Shown: in pieces, positions 21,552-33,667 of the stretch
Position numbering within the stretch: the stretch's first letter is position 1
Layout: every line of letters starts with the position of its first letter
Source: Dryas octopetala
Taxonomy: Eukaryota; Streptophyta; Magnoliopsida; Rosales; Rosaceae
Assembly: GCA_963921425.1 (NCBI GenBank)
Contig: OY992838.1
Span: 5,952,001-6,016,000, forward strand
Reading direction: 5' to 3'
DNA: 64,000 nucleotides
Program-made: the position numbers and the translations under genes
Notes under the pieces: model-generated
Told to the model about the DNA's origin: nothing
What the model saw: only the letters and a program-made list of their open reading frames with translations
The model's database searches: none

Positions 21552-23043
21552 ATATGATGTATATGATGTTGGATTAATTGGCTGATCAACTGCTGATGAG
21601 AAATTTCAAATGCTACCTACTACCTATCTCCCTGCATATTATCTAAAGAAATCATATGAGCTAAAATGAAGAATGTAAGAATTATGCATGTTTATCTAGC
21701 ATGCTTAAAATTAATAAAGAACTAGGACTTTCAAATTTAGCAGCTATGCCTCTCATAACTATCATGTATACCAACTTCATAGTCTGACATGTTATATAAT
21801 AGTTGTGCTAATATATTAAATATTTTAGTATTTTGAGAGATGTGAGTAAAAGAGTAGTTTATTCATAATACGTAAAAGAGTAGTGTATTCATAATACTTT
21901 TCGAAGGTGGATAAGCACAAATGTGAACGGAATAAATTCTCTGTAACAATATTAGGAGGTATTGTAGGATAACCTACATTCAAGCATAATTCCTTCAAAT
22001 CAGTAATTTAGGTTGTCCTTAATGATGCGTTTGCACTCGCTATCTTGGCTTCGAGTAATGGATGTATAAACACATTTTTGGTGTGTATGAACACAAATGT
22101 GGACCAACTCTACATTCAGATACCATTTCTTCAAACCATTAATTTACATTATCTTGCAAAACAATATGAATGGGTACGTATGCTAATGCATGGAAGATGA
22201 TGGGAAGTGGGCCAAGTGGCCCAGTACATCAATTTGCATGTTAGTGCAATTTATTATTATGAATTTATGATGCGCACAGTAAATATGCAGTTCTAGGCTT
22301 CTGGTTGGCCCAGGTATGGACCAAATCCTGCTGTGTATCAATTTAAGAATCTGAAGGACTGAATTAAGCCCAAATTCTTATCAAATTGAATGGCTTAGCA
22401 CAAATTTTGAATTAGTCCAACTTGGGCCTGTATGCATAGAACACCAATGGGGCTAGATTCAGATGGGTCCCATCTCCCCCATGAGTAAGAGAAAGTTATT
22501 CCTTCTAGACTACCAAAAGTAAAATCAAGTGGGTCTAATCCTAATATATTTTTGTTTTAATTGTATTTAGGTCATGATGTTTATGATCTAACCTAGGGGT
22601 TATCGTTTTTGTTGTCACCTTGCTGATTCAAGTCCTCTCAGGTTGTTCTATATGGAAGCATTGCATGTTTATCCCCTACACAAGTAACTGAAAATCTTTT
22701 TGATGCCCAAGTAATTAAGTAACTAAAAATCTTTGCAGCAATACAACTGTCCATAGAAATGCAAACAAAAAAGACAAAAATTGAAAATTGACAACATTCA
22801 GAAATTCTTCAGAATATATGTTATATATGTTACTCATGTATGCTTCATCCATACTTAAGAATAAAAAAGAAAAAAAAAACCAAAAAAGAATGTATTGATG
22901 AAAGAGTAGATTTGCAGGAACAAAAAGAAAGAAAGAAAGAAAAGGAGGGAGATAACGTACCTTGATGGAAGCAAATTAAAATTCAAGGAATTAAGAGTGA
23001 ATTATTTTAAGGTAAGAAATGGAATGGAAGATGAATATATGAA

Positions 23044-23068
23044 GAGAGAGAGAGAGAGAGAGAGAGAA
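23044..23068 (+). repeat. (GA)n microsatellite
   Basis: About twelve GA units in the probable first leader exon or core promoter of the calmodulin-binding gene; on the gene's strand it reads (TC)n, a common plant leader feature. Confidence 0.85.
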
Positions 23069-23689
23069 ATTGGTTGCGATTGGAAGAGAAATGAGGGTTT
23101 GCAGGAAACTGAAAAAAATAAAATAAAAGAAGCGCGAGAATTACGTGCGCACAACTCAAAACATGTGGTGTTAATTACGCGGAGATACAACTGATCAAAC
23201 CGGGTGGTGTTGGTGGTGGCAATCACGGTTAGTTGGAGGCTATGAAGTCAAATCAATCATCTAATTTTGTGATCATATATGTGTGCCAAAGGTTGACCTT
23301 TTCAATGTCTTTGTTATTTAATATTTTTTGAACTCCATCTTGGTTATATCGTAACATTTCTATTAGCTTCTTTGGAATATGATAAAATGTAGGCGGCAAA
23401 AATATATCACAAATTGGTGGGTTTGGATCCATCATTTTTTGATACAAATATGAATATCACATGATCCGAAAAATACAAATTATAAATGCCGAGTTAATTT
23501 AAAAAATCTATAGCACGATTATAGCATAATAAACACATTTAGTTTTATATGAAAAAATGAGTAACTTTACTCATTTTTTTAATAGAACCATGTATATCGA
23601 TCATATGCTCTAAATCCCATATAGCAAATTTTTTTATTTCCACTCCCACTCATGATAAATTATTGTTTGTGATCGTCACACCAAATAAT

Positions 23690-23850
23690 TTTTTTGACTT
23701 GATGAGGTACTGTTACGTAATTCACTTAAATAATAATACGTGTATAATAAAAAATATCTAGCTAAAACCCTAAACTCTAAACAATACCCTCAAAAATTAT
23801 ACATGTATTATAAATTAAGTGACTTGATAACACAGCGTGAACATACCCTA
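23690..23850. mobile_element. Possible small MITE
   Basis: Arms of about 45 bases pair imperfectly: the left contains TAATAATACGTGTATAAT and the right, in reverse complement, TTATAATACATGTATAAT. It is small (about 160 bp) with no clear duplication, so this is a weak call. Confidence 0.4.
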
Positions 23851-26830
23851 TGATATTACAATCACATACAATAATTTTTTTCAGCTACTTATGCTCCCCC
23901 TAACCCATTCTCCCCCATTCTAGCCTTCATCTTCTATATCTTTATAACTTTTTCTTTCCTTCATTTTCTCCCCTTTATCTTCAAACCGCACAAACCAATC
24001 AATGAATGAATATGTTTGGTTTGGTACGTTAACCATATGGTTCATGCAATTTTAGTTTGGAAAAAATTGATCGATCAAATTCACTAATTGGTTCGATTTT
24101 GGGTTTCGGACAAAAATTTAACTAATCTAGACCATGTCCACCCTTTAGATCGTTTCTTAACTAAATTGTTTATTAGAATCTAAGAATTATAATGTCTTTT
24201 TGGGTTTTACTAGAGGAGAAACTCTTGGATTTCTAATGCATGATTCAGATTAAAAACCAAGGATTACAGAGTTAAGGAGAGAAACCAAATTTAATCTTTG
24301 TATATGTTGGGTATGTTTCATTAATTATTGCATTGACTGATTGACACAATAAAGAATGAAAAAAGAAAAGGGGTTTTCGTTTAGTTCTTGATATTGATGA
24401 GACATTCGAAAGTTAATTGAAACAATATCATCACAATTCAATTCATATTATGAGAATTTCGATTAAACCATTAAAATTTGAAATTAAGTTGATTCATTTT
24501 GATTTTCCTATATCACCTTCTTGAATTGATTACTGACTTAAATGAGAAACCTGTATATACTAAATGAATCAAACACCAAAAAAAATATACTATATGCATC
24601 ATCAAAGTCAAGAATATACCATACTTCTTAACTTTGTAATGTACAAAGTAAAACTCAGATTCAAATAAATAAATAAATAAAACTACGACCCAAGATTAAA
24701 ATGTTAAAAAAAATAAAAATAGAGAACTTATGACCCATTTTAGCTCCAATTAATATTATGATGATCACCCGTTTGATGAAAATCCAACTTTTTTTTTTTT
24801 TTGGTGGAAATGAAAATCCAACTTTTAATATAAGTATATATGCTGCTGGAAGTGGAAACAAGCAAACACGCACATTCTGGCTCCCTTCCCACTTCGTCAC
24901 CATCTTCACATTGAAGGAAAAGATATATTCACCTATTTATAATTCTAAGTTCATGGCAGTTTCTTTGTATGTGTGTCTTTTTCTTTTTTATTTTGGTTGG
25001 GTTGGAAGTCAAAGTACTTCGAACTTGGAAAGGGGTTTTTCTTTCATTTTATTTTTCTTTACTTGTATTTTGGATAAGACTATAAGAGTGCTGGTCGGTT
25101 AGATATTGTTTATCGGTTCCAAACTTAATTAAAATGTGACTACGTACATATGTGTACTTAATTAAGTATTAAATTAATCAAGATTAGGTGCAAGCCGAAG
25201 AGGACAAGAGCCAACATTGGCTCACCACCTAGCAACATGTAAAAGATGTTTGTGGGAATAAAGACTAATGGGGCAGTCCGACCACATCAGCTGTGCGACT
25301 ATTCAAGGAAATGTCTGAACCTTTTCTTTTAGTTTTAATAATTATATCTTTTTTAAATATTAATTAATATTTATCATTAAAATATGTGTCGACACGCTTG
25401 AGTAGATGGTTACACAATTGATATAATCTAACTATCCCACCGAAAATTTTAGTATATAGTTTGATGGGGGCTTTGGTTAGTTCCATGACACTTTGTCCAT
25501 AACAAACATCATATAAAAAAGCATATGATGTGGCCCTAACTATGTAGTGGCATAAAGCATTAAGCCAATTGCTGTACATTAGGCTTTAATTTATTTCTTA
25601 GAATTAATTTTAATTTGCTTGGCCAGAGCTATTTGCTTATAGTTATGGGGATTTATATAATTAATTAATGTGCAATTGTACAGACATGTAGTCCCAACTG
25701 TGCCATAGCTAGCTTTTCTTTCTGCAGCCTATATCACTTAATTAACTCATAAAATTATGTTAATCACTAACACAAAAGAAGAGGGAACATAAAGTTACAT
25801 CACAACTAGTGGTGGGTACGAGCTAATCATCATCATCTCTCCATCCTACATCTGGCAAATTAATATGCAGCTACTCAAACTTTTATGACTTTTTCTTGTA
25901 TACAAATTAAATAAATACAGTTTTTCATTTTCGAAAAATAATTCAGGGATACCATTGAGAAACATGCAGAATTGATATATTGTTTGGTAAAACAGTGCTT
26001 CTTCAAATATACGATAAAGATGAAGTCTCTTGAAATTTGCAAATATGCCCTTATCTCAATCCTTCTTTTAAAATAATATTTACGCTACAAGTTATATAAT
26101 TTTTTATTTAATAAAAAAAACTCATGCAGGGCATGCATATATATATATCACGAGAAAGCAAACGTAACATTACAGTAAAGATATATAATTTATTAATTTG
26201 TAAATCGACATGCATAGCAAAGAAAGAGACTTAGTAGATTAGAGCAAACTTCTTTTTCACCATCATCATTATCTTATTATTTTTTATATTTTGTTTTACT
26301 TTTATTAATATTATTAATTTTATTTTTAATGATGATGGATGAGATCATGAGAGAAAGATACAATGGAAAGCACATGAAAGACGTGCAGGGAAATCATACC
26401 CACAATATGTACTTCCATGTTGCTTTATGTGGTGCGATCGTTGTCATTGTACCAAAATAAAATAAAATAATTACCCAAAAATAAAAAACGACTAGATAAT
26501 AAATAAAAATCTGAAATTGTGTGAAAATAGTTTCATGTTTGGGTTTCGAAGGGTCTTTAATTTCTAAATGGAGTGTACAGATCTTCAAGATTTAGGTTTG
26601 CTATCGACTCTCTGATTCAATCCTTTTGGGCCTTTGATATTGAAAACTCTAATTTTAATTTTTACGGAAAGCTTCTTTTCTAATAAACTATAATTATTAT
26701 TATGCGAAATAAGATAACACTATTTGCACTCGTATGCGCACTCTTATATAGGGATCAAGTTTTCAATATGGTGTAGGCTAATGTGAACTAGAGTAGATCG
26801 GGTAGGCTAAGATGAGTTGAAGTGGACTAA

Positions 26831-27520
26831 GGGCCAGTTTGGTATTGTTGTGAGAAAAAACAGCTGTGAAGTAAAACAGTTGTGAAGTAAAGTCAGCTGT
26901 AAAGTAAAGTAGTTGAGTGTTTGGTAAACTATGTTTTCAAAAGTGTTGTGAGTGTAAAAAATAATATCAAAGTGTTTGGTAAATGTTAATATAAAAATGC
27001 TGTGACTGTGTATAATTACTAAAATGGACATAATGCTGAAAGTGCATTTTACTTATTTGTTTGGTAAAAATAAAATGTTTTTTTACTTGTTTTTGAAATT
27101 TTTGACTACAAATTTTTATTAGCATTAATTTTTCTAAGAACAACATTATTAAATAAGTATGCGTATTATTTTTTTAAGTATATTATAATTTTAATCGTAT
27201 AAATAAAATATCATAATTAATTATCACAATATAAAATATAATTAATAATAGACATATTTTTTAATTTAAAATAAACAAATAAAAATTATAGAAATCAATG
27301 AGGGTATTATAGATAAAATAAAATATTTATTGTTGCTGTGAGTCACTGCAGTTTTCAAAAACACCTAGAAACCTGCTTTCTGTTTTTGCTGTGGGGAGTT
27401 GAGAATTGTGGGGAAAAACAGTTTTTTATTTTTTTAACAAACACCAAAACTGTTGTAGGTGATTGAGAATTATCATCCACAGCAACTTTTGGGTTCTCCA
27501 CCGCAATCCCAAACGGGGTC
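26831..27520. mobile_element. PIF/Harbinger (Tourist-like) MITE, 690 bp
   Basis: Flanked by TAA at 26828-26830 and 27521-27523, the usual 3-bp target of this superfamily. Ends are GGGCCAGTTTGGTATTG and, in reverse complement, GACCCCGTTTGGGATTG. Subterminal regions carry repeated AGCTGTGAAGTAAA words and GTGTTTGGTAAA. No transposase frame. At 690 bp it is long for a MITE. Confidence 0.8.
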
Positions 27521-27534
27521 TAAGTACGTTAGGG

Positions 27535-27970
27535 TGAATTAGGGTTAATATTATCTTAATGACATATTTACTAATTCGTAATCGAAATTCAATTCCTCTA
27601 GAATAGGAGTTGGATTCCAATTCTTACTCTATGAGAATAAAAACACAAGTGGGGTCCACTTGATATCAAAGATTCTATTCCTTATTTTGGAGGAATAGAA
27701 TTTTTGGGTGGGGGGTGATATTCTGATTCCTTATTTTGAAAGAATTCAATTTTTTTTTCCTATTATACCGTCATATTATTAATTAGCATATAAATAATTT
27801 ATTTAGAAAAGAACACTTTAGTAATCAAATACTCACATGATATTATTTCTACTCTAATTTCAAATAGTTTAATAAACAGCTTCAATGAGAATTTAATTTC
27901 TCTTTAATTTAATTTTTCTTAATCCGATTACAGATTAGTAAACATTCATAAGAAAGTTATTAAAAAAATT
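27535..27970. mobile_element. Probable second foldback element beside the Harbinger MITE
   Basis: Left TATTTACTAATTCGTAATCG (about 27566) pairs with TGTTTACTAATCTGTAATCG in reverse complement (about 27925-27944). The inner part contains repeated GGAATAGAATTTTT-type words. Limits and duplication are unresolved. Confidence 0.5.
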
Positions 27971-29055
27971 GCATGAATTGCAACCCATGCAGCCCTTAAC
28001 ATAGATTCATTCATACTCTCGTATAGGAGGGGAGCGATGTTTCTTTTATCAAATATGTTTTAGCGTTTTTTCTATTTAGAATCACGCTACAGATATAGGC
28101 TTCGATTGATTGGCAGTTGAAATTTTTTCCATTATCTAGAAATTGATACAGGTTCATTGCTTAAAGTTTAGTTTTTTTAACTCTTGAATTTGGATGGAAA
28201 CTCGAAATTTGAAAGTTAAAATATAAAATCTGAGTTGTAATGAATTCTGCATCATAAGTAAATAATCATGTCGAAAATAAAAATAGGAAAATATACAATC
28301 GGTCAAAGTTTTAGCTTTTAGTAGTTAAAATTCTACAACGTGGATCGTAGTCGTGGAGTCCAGAACTTTTATTCAATCAGCCTCATATGTTGATCGACCA
28401 ACACTAAGTCTGGAATTATAGCTTCTAGATCTTTTCAGAAAGAAAAAAAAAAAAGACTTTGATTTATTTTGTTTCCGGTACAAATAATGGTTTTAAATTT
28501 TAATTCACTAAAAAGAATAATGATCTTAATTTTGGATTAACAAAAAAAGAAGAAAACATTCTTATTTTTTTATATTAAAGCCATTATTAATTTCGATAAT
28601 TAAGAAAAAGAGCAACAGAAGAAAATATAATAGTAAGAGGGTAAGTTGGACTTGGTTGTGGCTGTGTGGGTTAATGTAAAATTGTTAATGTTAATGCTAA
28701 CAACATTCGCAACTTCGCAAGTGCCATCATCTTTTCCTTGCAGTCCACAAAAAGTGCCTATTAGACCATGACGTCACACTCCTCCAGATCCGTCGATCCC
28801 CGACCCTCTAGGATCCGACGTCTCACATCCCACCCAACTGACTTTCCCATTAGGACGGCACTACTTTGGTCTTTGGTTGTTGTTTGTGACTTGGTTCTAC
28901 TTAAGCTTCCAAAGCAGGAAAAGAGAAAATCCCAACCCCACCCCCCCCCAAAAAAAAAAAAAAGAGCAAAAATGAAACCGAGTCCGTTTTGACAGAGGAC
29001 TTCTCTAGGCCTTCTTTGGATGATTGCATCAATCAGAGACTCTGAGACGTTTTGG

Positions 29056-29057
<2 letters not shown>
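27971..29057. other. Upstream region of the RING-H2 gene
   Basis: AT-rich with a C-run/A-run at 28939-28963. Probably the promoter for the RING gene leader that begins near the (CT)n run. No protein frame with a recognisable domain. Confidence 0.45.

Positions 29058-29096
<39 letters not shown>
29058..29096 (+). repeat. (CT)n microsatellite in the RING gene leader
   Basis: About nineteen CT units shortly before a purine-rich leader. CT-rich tracts are common near plant transcription starts. It sits about 2.1 kb before the start codon, so a leader intron is likely. Confidence 0.8.
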
Positions 29097-29097
<1 letters not shown>

Positions 29098-29991
29098 AGG
29101 GAAGAGCCTCTCTTTGTCTCTCTAAAGTCTAAAAAGCTTCACCTTTTCGCTTCTGGGTTCCAAAGGAAGAAGAAGAACAAGGAGAAGAAGTAGGTAGAAC
29201 CGAGAATTATCAACCTTGCTTTTTTCGGACGCCTCTATATCCAAATTCAATCATTGTTTAATTATATTGGGTTTCTTCTATTTTTTGAATATGGGTTCTC
29301 TTTGATTATCAATTTTGGTATATATGATAGGTGGGTTTTCTTCTTCATCATCATCTTCTTCTTTTTTTGGGCACCTTCGCTATGTTTTCATTTTAAAAAA
29401 AGAAAAATTTTGAGTTGATATTTTCACAACCTTCTCGTCTGGCAAAGACTGGTCTTGTTTCTGTGAATTTTCCGTCTGGTTTCTCGGAATAAGTCTTACA
29501 AATTCTACGTTTTTTTCCCCTCTTATCACTTTTTGTTGAATTCTGATCGATGAATTTTTTTTTACCTGCTAGTTTCTCTTTATCATCAATCAGTAATTTA
29601 AGTCCAAAAGTGAAATTCTGTTTGACTGTTTGGGTTGTTGGAATATATATGGAGGAGAAAAAATGATAACTTTCTTTTTCTCCTTTTCAATGGTTTTTAT
29701 TTTTGAGAAAATTCAGCTTTTTTTTTTTTTGCAAGCCCTTAAATCACGGGGAGAGAGTCTTTTGTAAAAATAGAAATTCAGTAGTAACATTGTGTGGAGA
29801 ATATATTTCAAGAAAAAGCGTTCTCTCAAAACATAGAGACCCACTTTTTTGGGATGATGTATGATTATATGGGCATGTGGCCATCTGGGTCCTTTTTTTA
29901 CTCCGTAATTTGTTCCTTTTTATGTTTTGACGAAATCAAAATATGGGGTTCTCTTTCCTATCACAAAAAGATTACTGGGTTGTCTTTGTAG

Positions 29992-30023
29992 GAATGATTC
30001 AGCTTATGGTAGCAGACGTCTTG
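29992..30023 (+). other. Possible 32-base leader exon of the RING gene
   Basis: Bounded by TTTGTAG/GAATG and GTCTTG/GTATGC, both good splice sites. A further acceptor at about 31183 (TTATTACAG/AATTG) lies 26 bases before the start codon. Only inferred. Confidence 0.4.
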
Positions 30024-31208
30024 GTATGCTTATTGTGCTTTGTTAATCCTTCTTCACGAGTTTATCATACTCCAATCTAATTATCATTGCATGTTACAGC
30101 CTTATTCATCCCTTTTCTGCATGTTACAGCTTTTTGATCGGTTCTTCTGTATGCTGCATAGAACTTTTGCTCATGTTGATACTTGTTGTATTGCTAGTGC
30201 TCTGAGTTCTGCAATTGATTTGTATAAGTTGGGACTTAGGAAAGATAAATTCTCAATAATGGGCATAACATCTATAAATTATTGTGGGGTAGACATTAGT
30301 ACTGATAACATATTTCAAAATAGTAATCAAACACAGTTAATCGTGTATGATGTAATAATGCGTATACAAATATTTCTGGTAAGCTAATTAATATATGTTA
30401 CAATGGCAATGAAATCTATGTCTGAAGTTCAGCAGATGTCTTTTTTTTTTTTTTTGTAAAGAAAAGTTGTAGACCTTTATAATTGATTTATTCTAGATGA
30501 AAGCAATTTTGATAGCAGCTTTATCAGAATAGAAGTAGGGGTGTGTTTTTGGCTAATGTAATTTACAACAACTACGAAACTGCTTAGTGGGTTATTACTT
30601 CCATCAGATAAAATGGATCAATATTTCTGGCATCCAGTTTTGTTTGTCATCAAAGGATCTTGATGCACCCCTTCCATGTCCCCTGTATTCTTAGAATTTA
30701 ATAAGATACTTGAAATTTAAACTTTAATTGTATAAGGATTCCAAGTTCAGTTTATTTATGCTAGGGATTTTCCCTTCCCTCCTATTTTGTGGGTTTACAT
30801 TCGATAATATGTTCCATTTCATTATCAATGACTCCATGTGTGATTCATTTAGGTGTGAATCTTTTTTGTATATAATTTTTTCTTACATTTGAAACTTTGC
30901 ATCTACACATGAAACATATTGTCTACATATGAAACATATTGTTCTGTTTAAATCTGTACTTTAGCCTTTAGGACTCAGTTATGAAACGTCTGCAATCTTC
31001 TTGTTTCCTTGTTTTTTTTTCCCTTTTAAAGGAAATTACCAATTATCAGTACTAAGGGTTCTTTGAATGCTACATGATAAGTCGTCTTTCACTAACAATA
31101 TGTATGAGAACTTGGAAGTTTTGTATCATTTTCTTGGAAAATAACTTGGATGATTTTAAATATTTATGTTACTGTTATTACAGAATTGAAGGACACAAAT
31201 AACCATAC

Positions 31209-33667
31209 ATGGATGAGTATTCTGGTAAAAGAGCTATTGATGGACTTGTCTCTAAAAAGGGATCTGGTCTTGTTTTGAGAGAAACCCCAAACAGAGACCG
31301 CAATACTCAGCTCTGCAGCCGACTGGGATGCAGTGGAAGATTGAACTCTGTGAAAGGTGCTCAAATTGAAAAGGCCAAATCTTCAAGGCCTGCATTCCGC
31401 CCTTCTTCAAGTGGGAAAGAGATTATTGGAAGTTCCTCTAGGTCTTGCATTTCTGTTGGCAACACAAGAAAATCCATTACAGAACCTTGCAAAAAGCTAT
31501 CTTCTAATTTAGAAACAGATTCATCTGAAACCAGTAGTGTTCAGGATGATCCAGAAGTTTCAGAACTCGCTCCCCCACCTGGAAAGATTCAAAGAGGGCT
31601 TCACCCTGAAGCTAAAAGTGCTGAACCTAGCGAGGTCACCTTGATGGATGTTGGAAGCTCTGATGGAGCACCAAATACAAGATCTCGGAGGAATTTCAGT
31701 CAGAGATCTGGACTGCGCAACCAAGATAACTCAGTGGGTTCTTCTGTTTCTGTGGGATCTAAAAACACCAACCAGACAACACGGGCTAGCACAACCAGGA
31801 ATGGCTTAAAAAATCTAAGATGCAATTCAATATCTGATGTTATCCCATCCAGTTGTTCATCATCAGATTCAAACCTCAATAGGAGGGAGACCGTGAAGAA
31901 AAGAATTTCTGAAGGAGAAAGCAGCTCTGCTGCTAGGGGGAAGAAGATGAATGGGTCATCATCAGGACAAAACTCCAATTCTAGCCATGGCATCTCAATT
32001 TCTGATTCAAGAAGAGCTAGAAATATGCCTCTTAACAGGGATAATGGTGTTGCATCAGTTAGGGCTCGGAGAACGGGCAATGGTCACACGAGGGCAAGGC
32101 TTTCTAATCAAGTAACTGGAAACAATTCATCAGCTAATGGATCCCCTGTAGTTGGCCAACATATGTCTCAACCTGAAATGTTTATCGACTTGAATGCTTC
32201 TAGTTCATCACAACAGTCATCTGCTGAAGCTCCTTTAATTCGGCCAAATTCGTATAGTCGACCAGGTGGTAGCAGTGGGAATTTACATAGCATTATGCGA
32301 GCTGGTAATGATGGTGGCTTTTCCCGCTCTCTAATGAATCACAATGGTCTGCGGCGCTACAACATGGATGGGATTGCAGAGGTACTATACTTTAAAAATG
32401 TACATTTCTGTGGTATTATTCATGTTCAAGGTTTTTCCTTGTTGCCTTGGGTTGAGATTCACAAAGAACTAATATAGTTTGCTTTCATTCTATAATTTGT
32501 TTGTTTAATAAAATTGTGTAGGTATTACTGGCACTTGAGAGGATTGAAAATGATGAAGAACTAACATTTGAGGTAGTTAATTATTGAGGGGTTTTTTTTT
32601 TTTTTTCACTCAATTGATTGCTTGTTTTTCAACTGTTATTTCTCATATTGCAGCAAATACTTGTCCTGGAGACCAATTTGTTCCTGAATGGCCTAAACTT
32701 CTATGATCAGCATAGAGACATGAGACTGGATATTGATAACATGTCATATGAGGTTTGCTATTATTGTTATTGCACTGCGATTCAGTTTAGATAGAAATTA
32801 TCCATATTGTCTCTCGTTGTTCCCTTTTGTTTCAATAATATCCTGGCTTAGTCCTAATGCATCTAGACCTTTTGTTATCATCAATGCCTCTGTAATAAAT
32901 CAATTCGAAGAATCCACTAATGGTGGGTTCAGAATAACATGATTCGGGGCAACTTTCTTTTTATCTTCAGCTGTTCTTTACAGTTTACAGCATCTCACTA
33001 CTTTGATGGCAGGAATTATTAGCTCTAGAAGAGAGGATGGGTACTGTAAGCACAGCATTGCCAGAAGAAGCATTGTCAGATTGCCTTAAGAAAAGCATCT
33101 ATCAGTTTACACCTCCAGAAGATGCATCCATAGGCTGTGATGGGAAAAAGGATGATGTCAAATGCAGTATCTGCCAGGTCATTTTCCCATAGCTATGATG
33201 TTTTTTTTTTTGGTGCAAAAACAATCATTTGCTTGTAAATATAACTAGCAGCACATCTGGGCCTTGTTTAGTGGTTTTTCACCCTAAACCTGCACCAGCC
33301 CAAGTCAATTCCTTGGTTTAACTTGGAAATTAGAACTAGCTCAACATGCTTCCAAATGTTATTTAACATCGCGTGAAGTTCGGAGTGGATATCATCAGAT
33401 ATACTTCCCCAAAACTGATTTATTTTGTTATTGGGTTGCACCACTTGGATCTGATTCCTTATATATAGAGAGTAATAGTTTTTGGTCTGTCTTTTACAGG
33501 AAGAGTATGTAGCTGGAGATGAAGTTGGGAGGTTGAAGTGTGAGCATAGTTTTCATGTGGTCTGCGTAAACCAGTGGCTGCGGCTTAAGAATTGGTGCCC
33601 TATATGCAAGGCAGCGGTGGCACCCTCACCCTCACCCTCACCATCACCACCACAACCCTCCCCATAA
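31209..33667 (+). CDS. RING-H2 E3 ubiquitin ligase (MBR1/JUL1-like)
   Basis: Five phase-0 exons, 31209-32381, 32522-32572, 32654-32752, 33013-33177 and 33500-33667, give 551 residues. Residues 1-390 are Ser/Asn/Arg-rich and mostly disordered. A conserved helix-rich stretch follows (residues about 392-440, with LLALERIENDEELTFEQ and YDQHRDMRLDIDNMSYE), as in the plant MBR-type ligases. The RING-H2 finger at about 494-535 has CSIC, then CEHSFH..C, then CPIC; it would bind the E2 enzyme. The gene is most like the plant MED25-binding and JAV1-associated ligases, recalled as At5g10650/At4g31450. The short C-terminal tail is Pro/Ser repeats from a CCCTCA microsatellite. The target protein is not evident. 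Confidence 0.93.
33629..33666 (+). repeat. CCCTCA-type coding microsatellite
   Basis: Imperfect six-base repeats that code for a Ser-Pro tail just before the stop codon of the RING protein. Length change in whole units would keep frame. Confidence 0.7.

Larger units (their letters stand above)
21552..26830. other. Long non-coding stretch; leader intron of the calmodulin-binding gene, then intergenic
   Basis: 21552-23100 probably holds the leader intron and first exon of the calmodulin-binding gene. Beyond that I see only AT-rich DNA. A short degenerate tandem repeat sits near 21846-21898 (AAAGAGTAGTTTATTCATAAT and its partner), a (GA)n run at 23044-23068 and a small inverted repeat near 23690-23850. 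No gene is supported. Confidence 0.55.

Noticed and set aside
24758-25102. 114-codon frame
   Set aside because: Phe-rich translation of T-runs with no domain.
30040-30387. 115-codon frame ahead of the RING gene
   Set aside because: Lies in the probable leader intron and matches nothing known.
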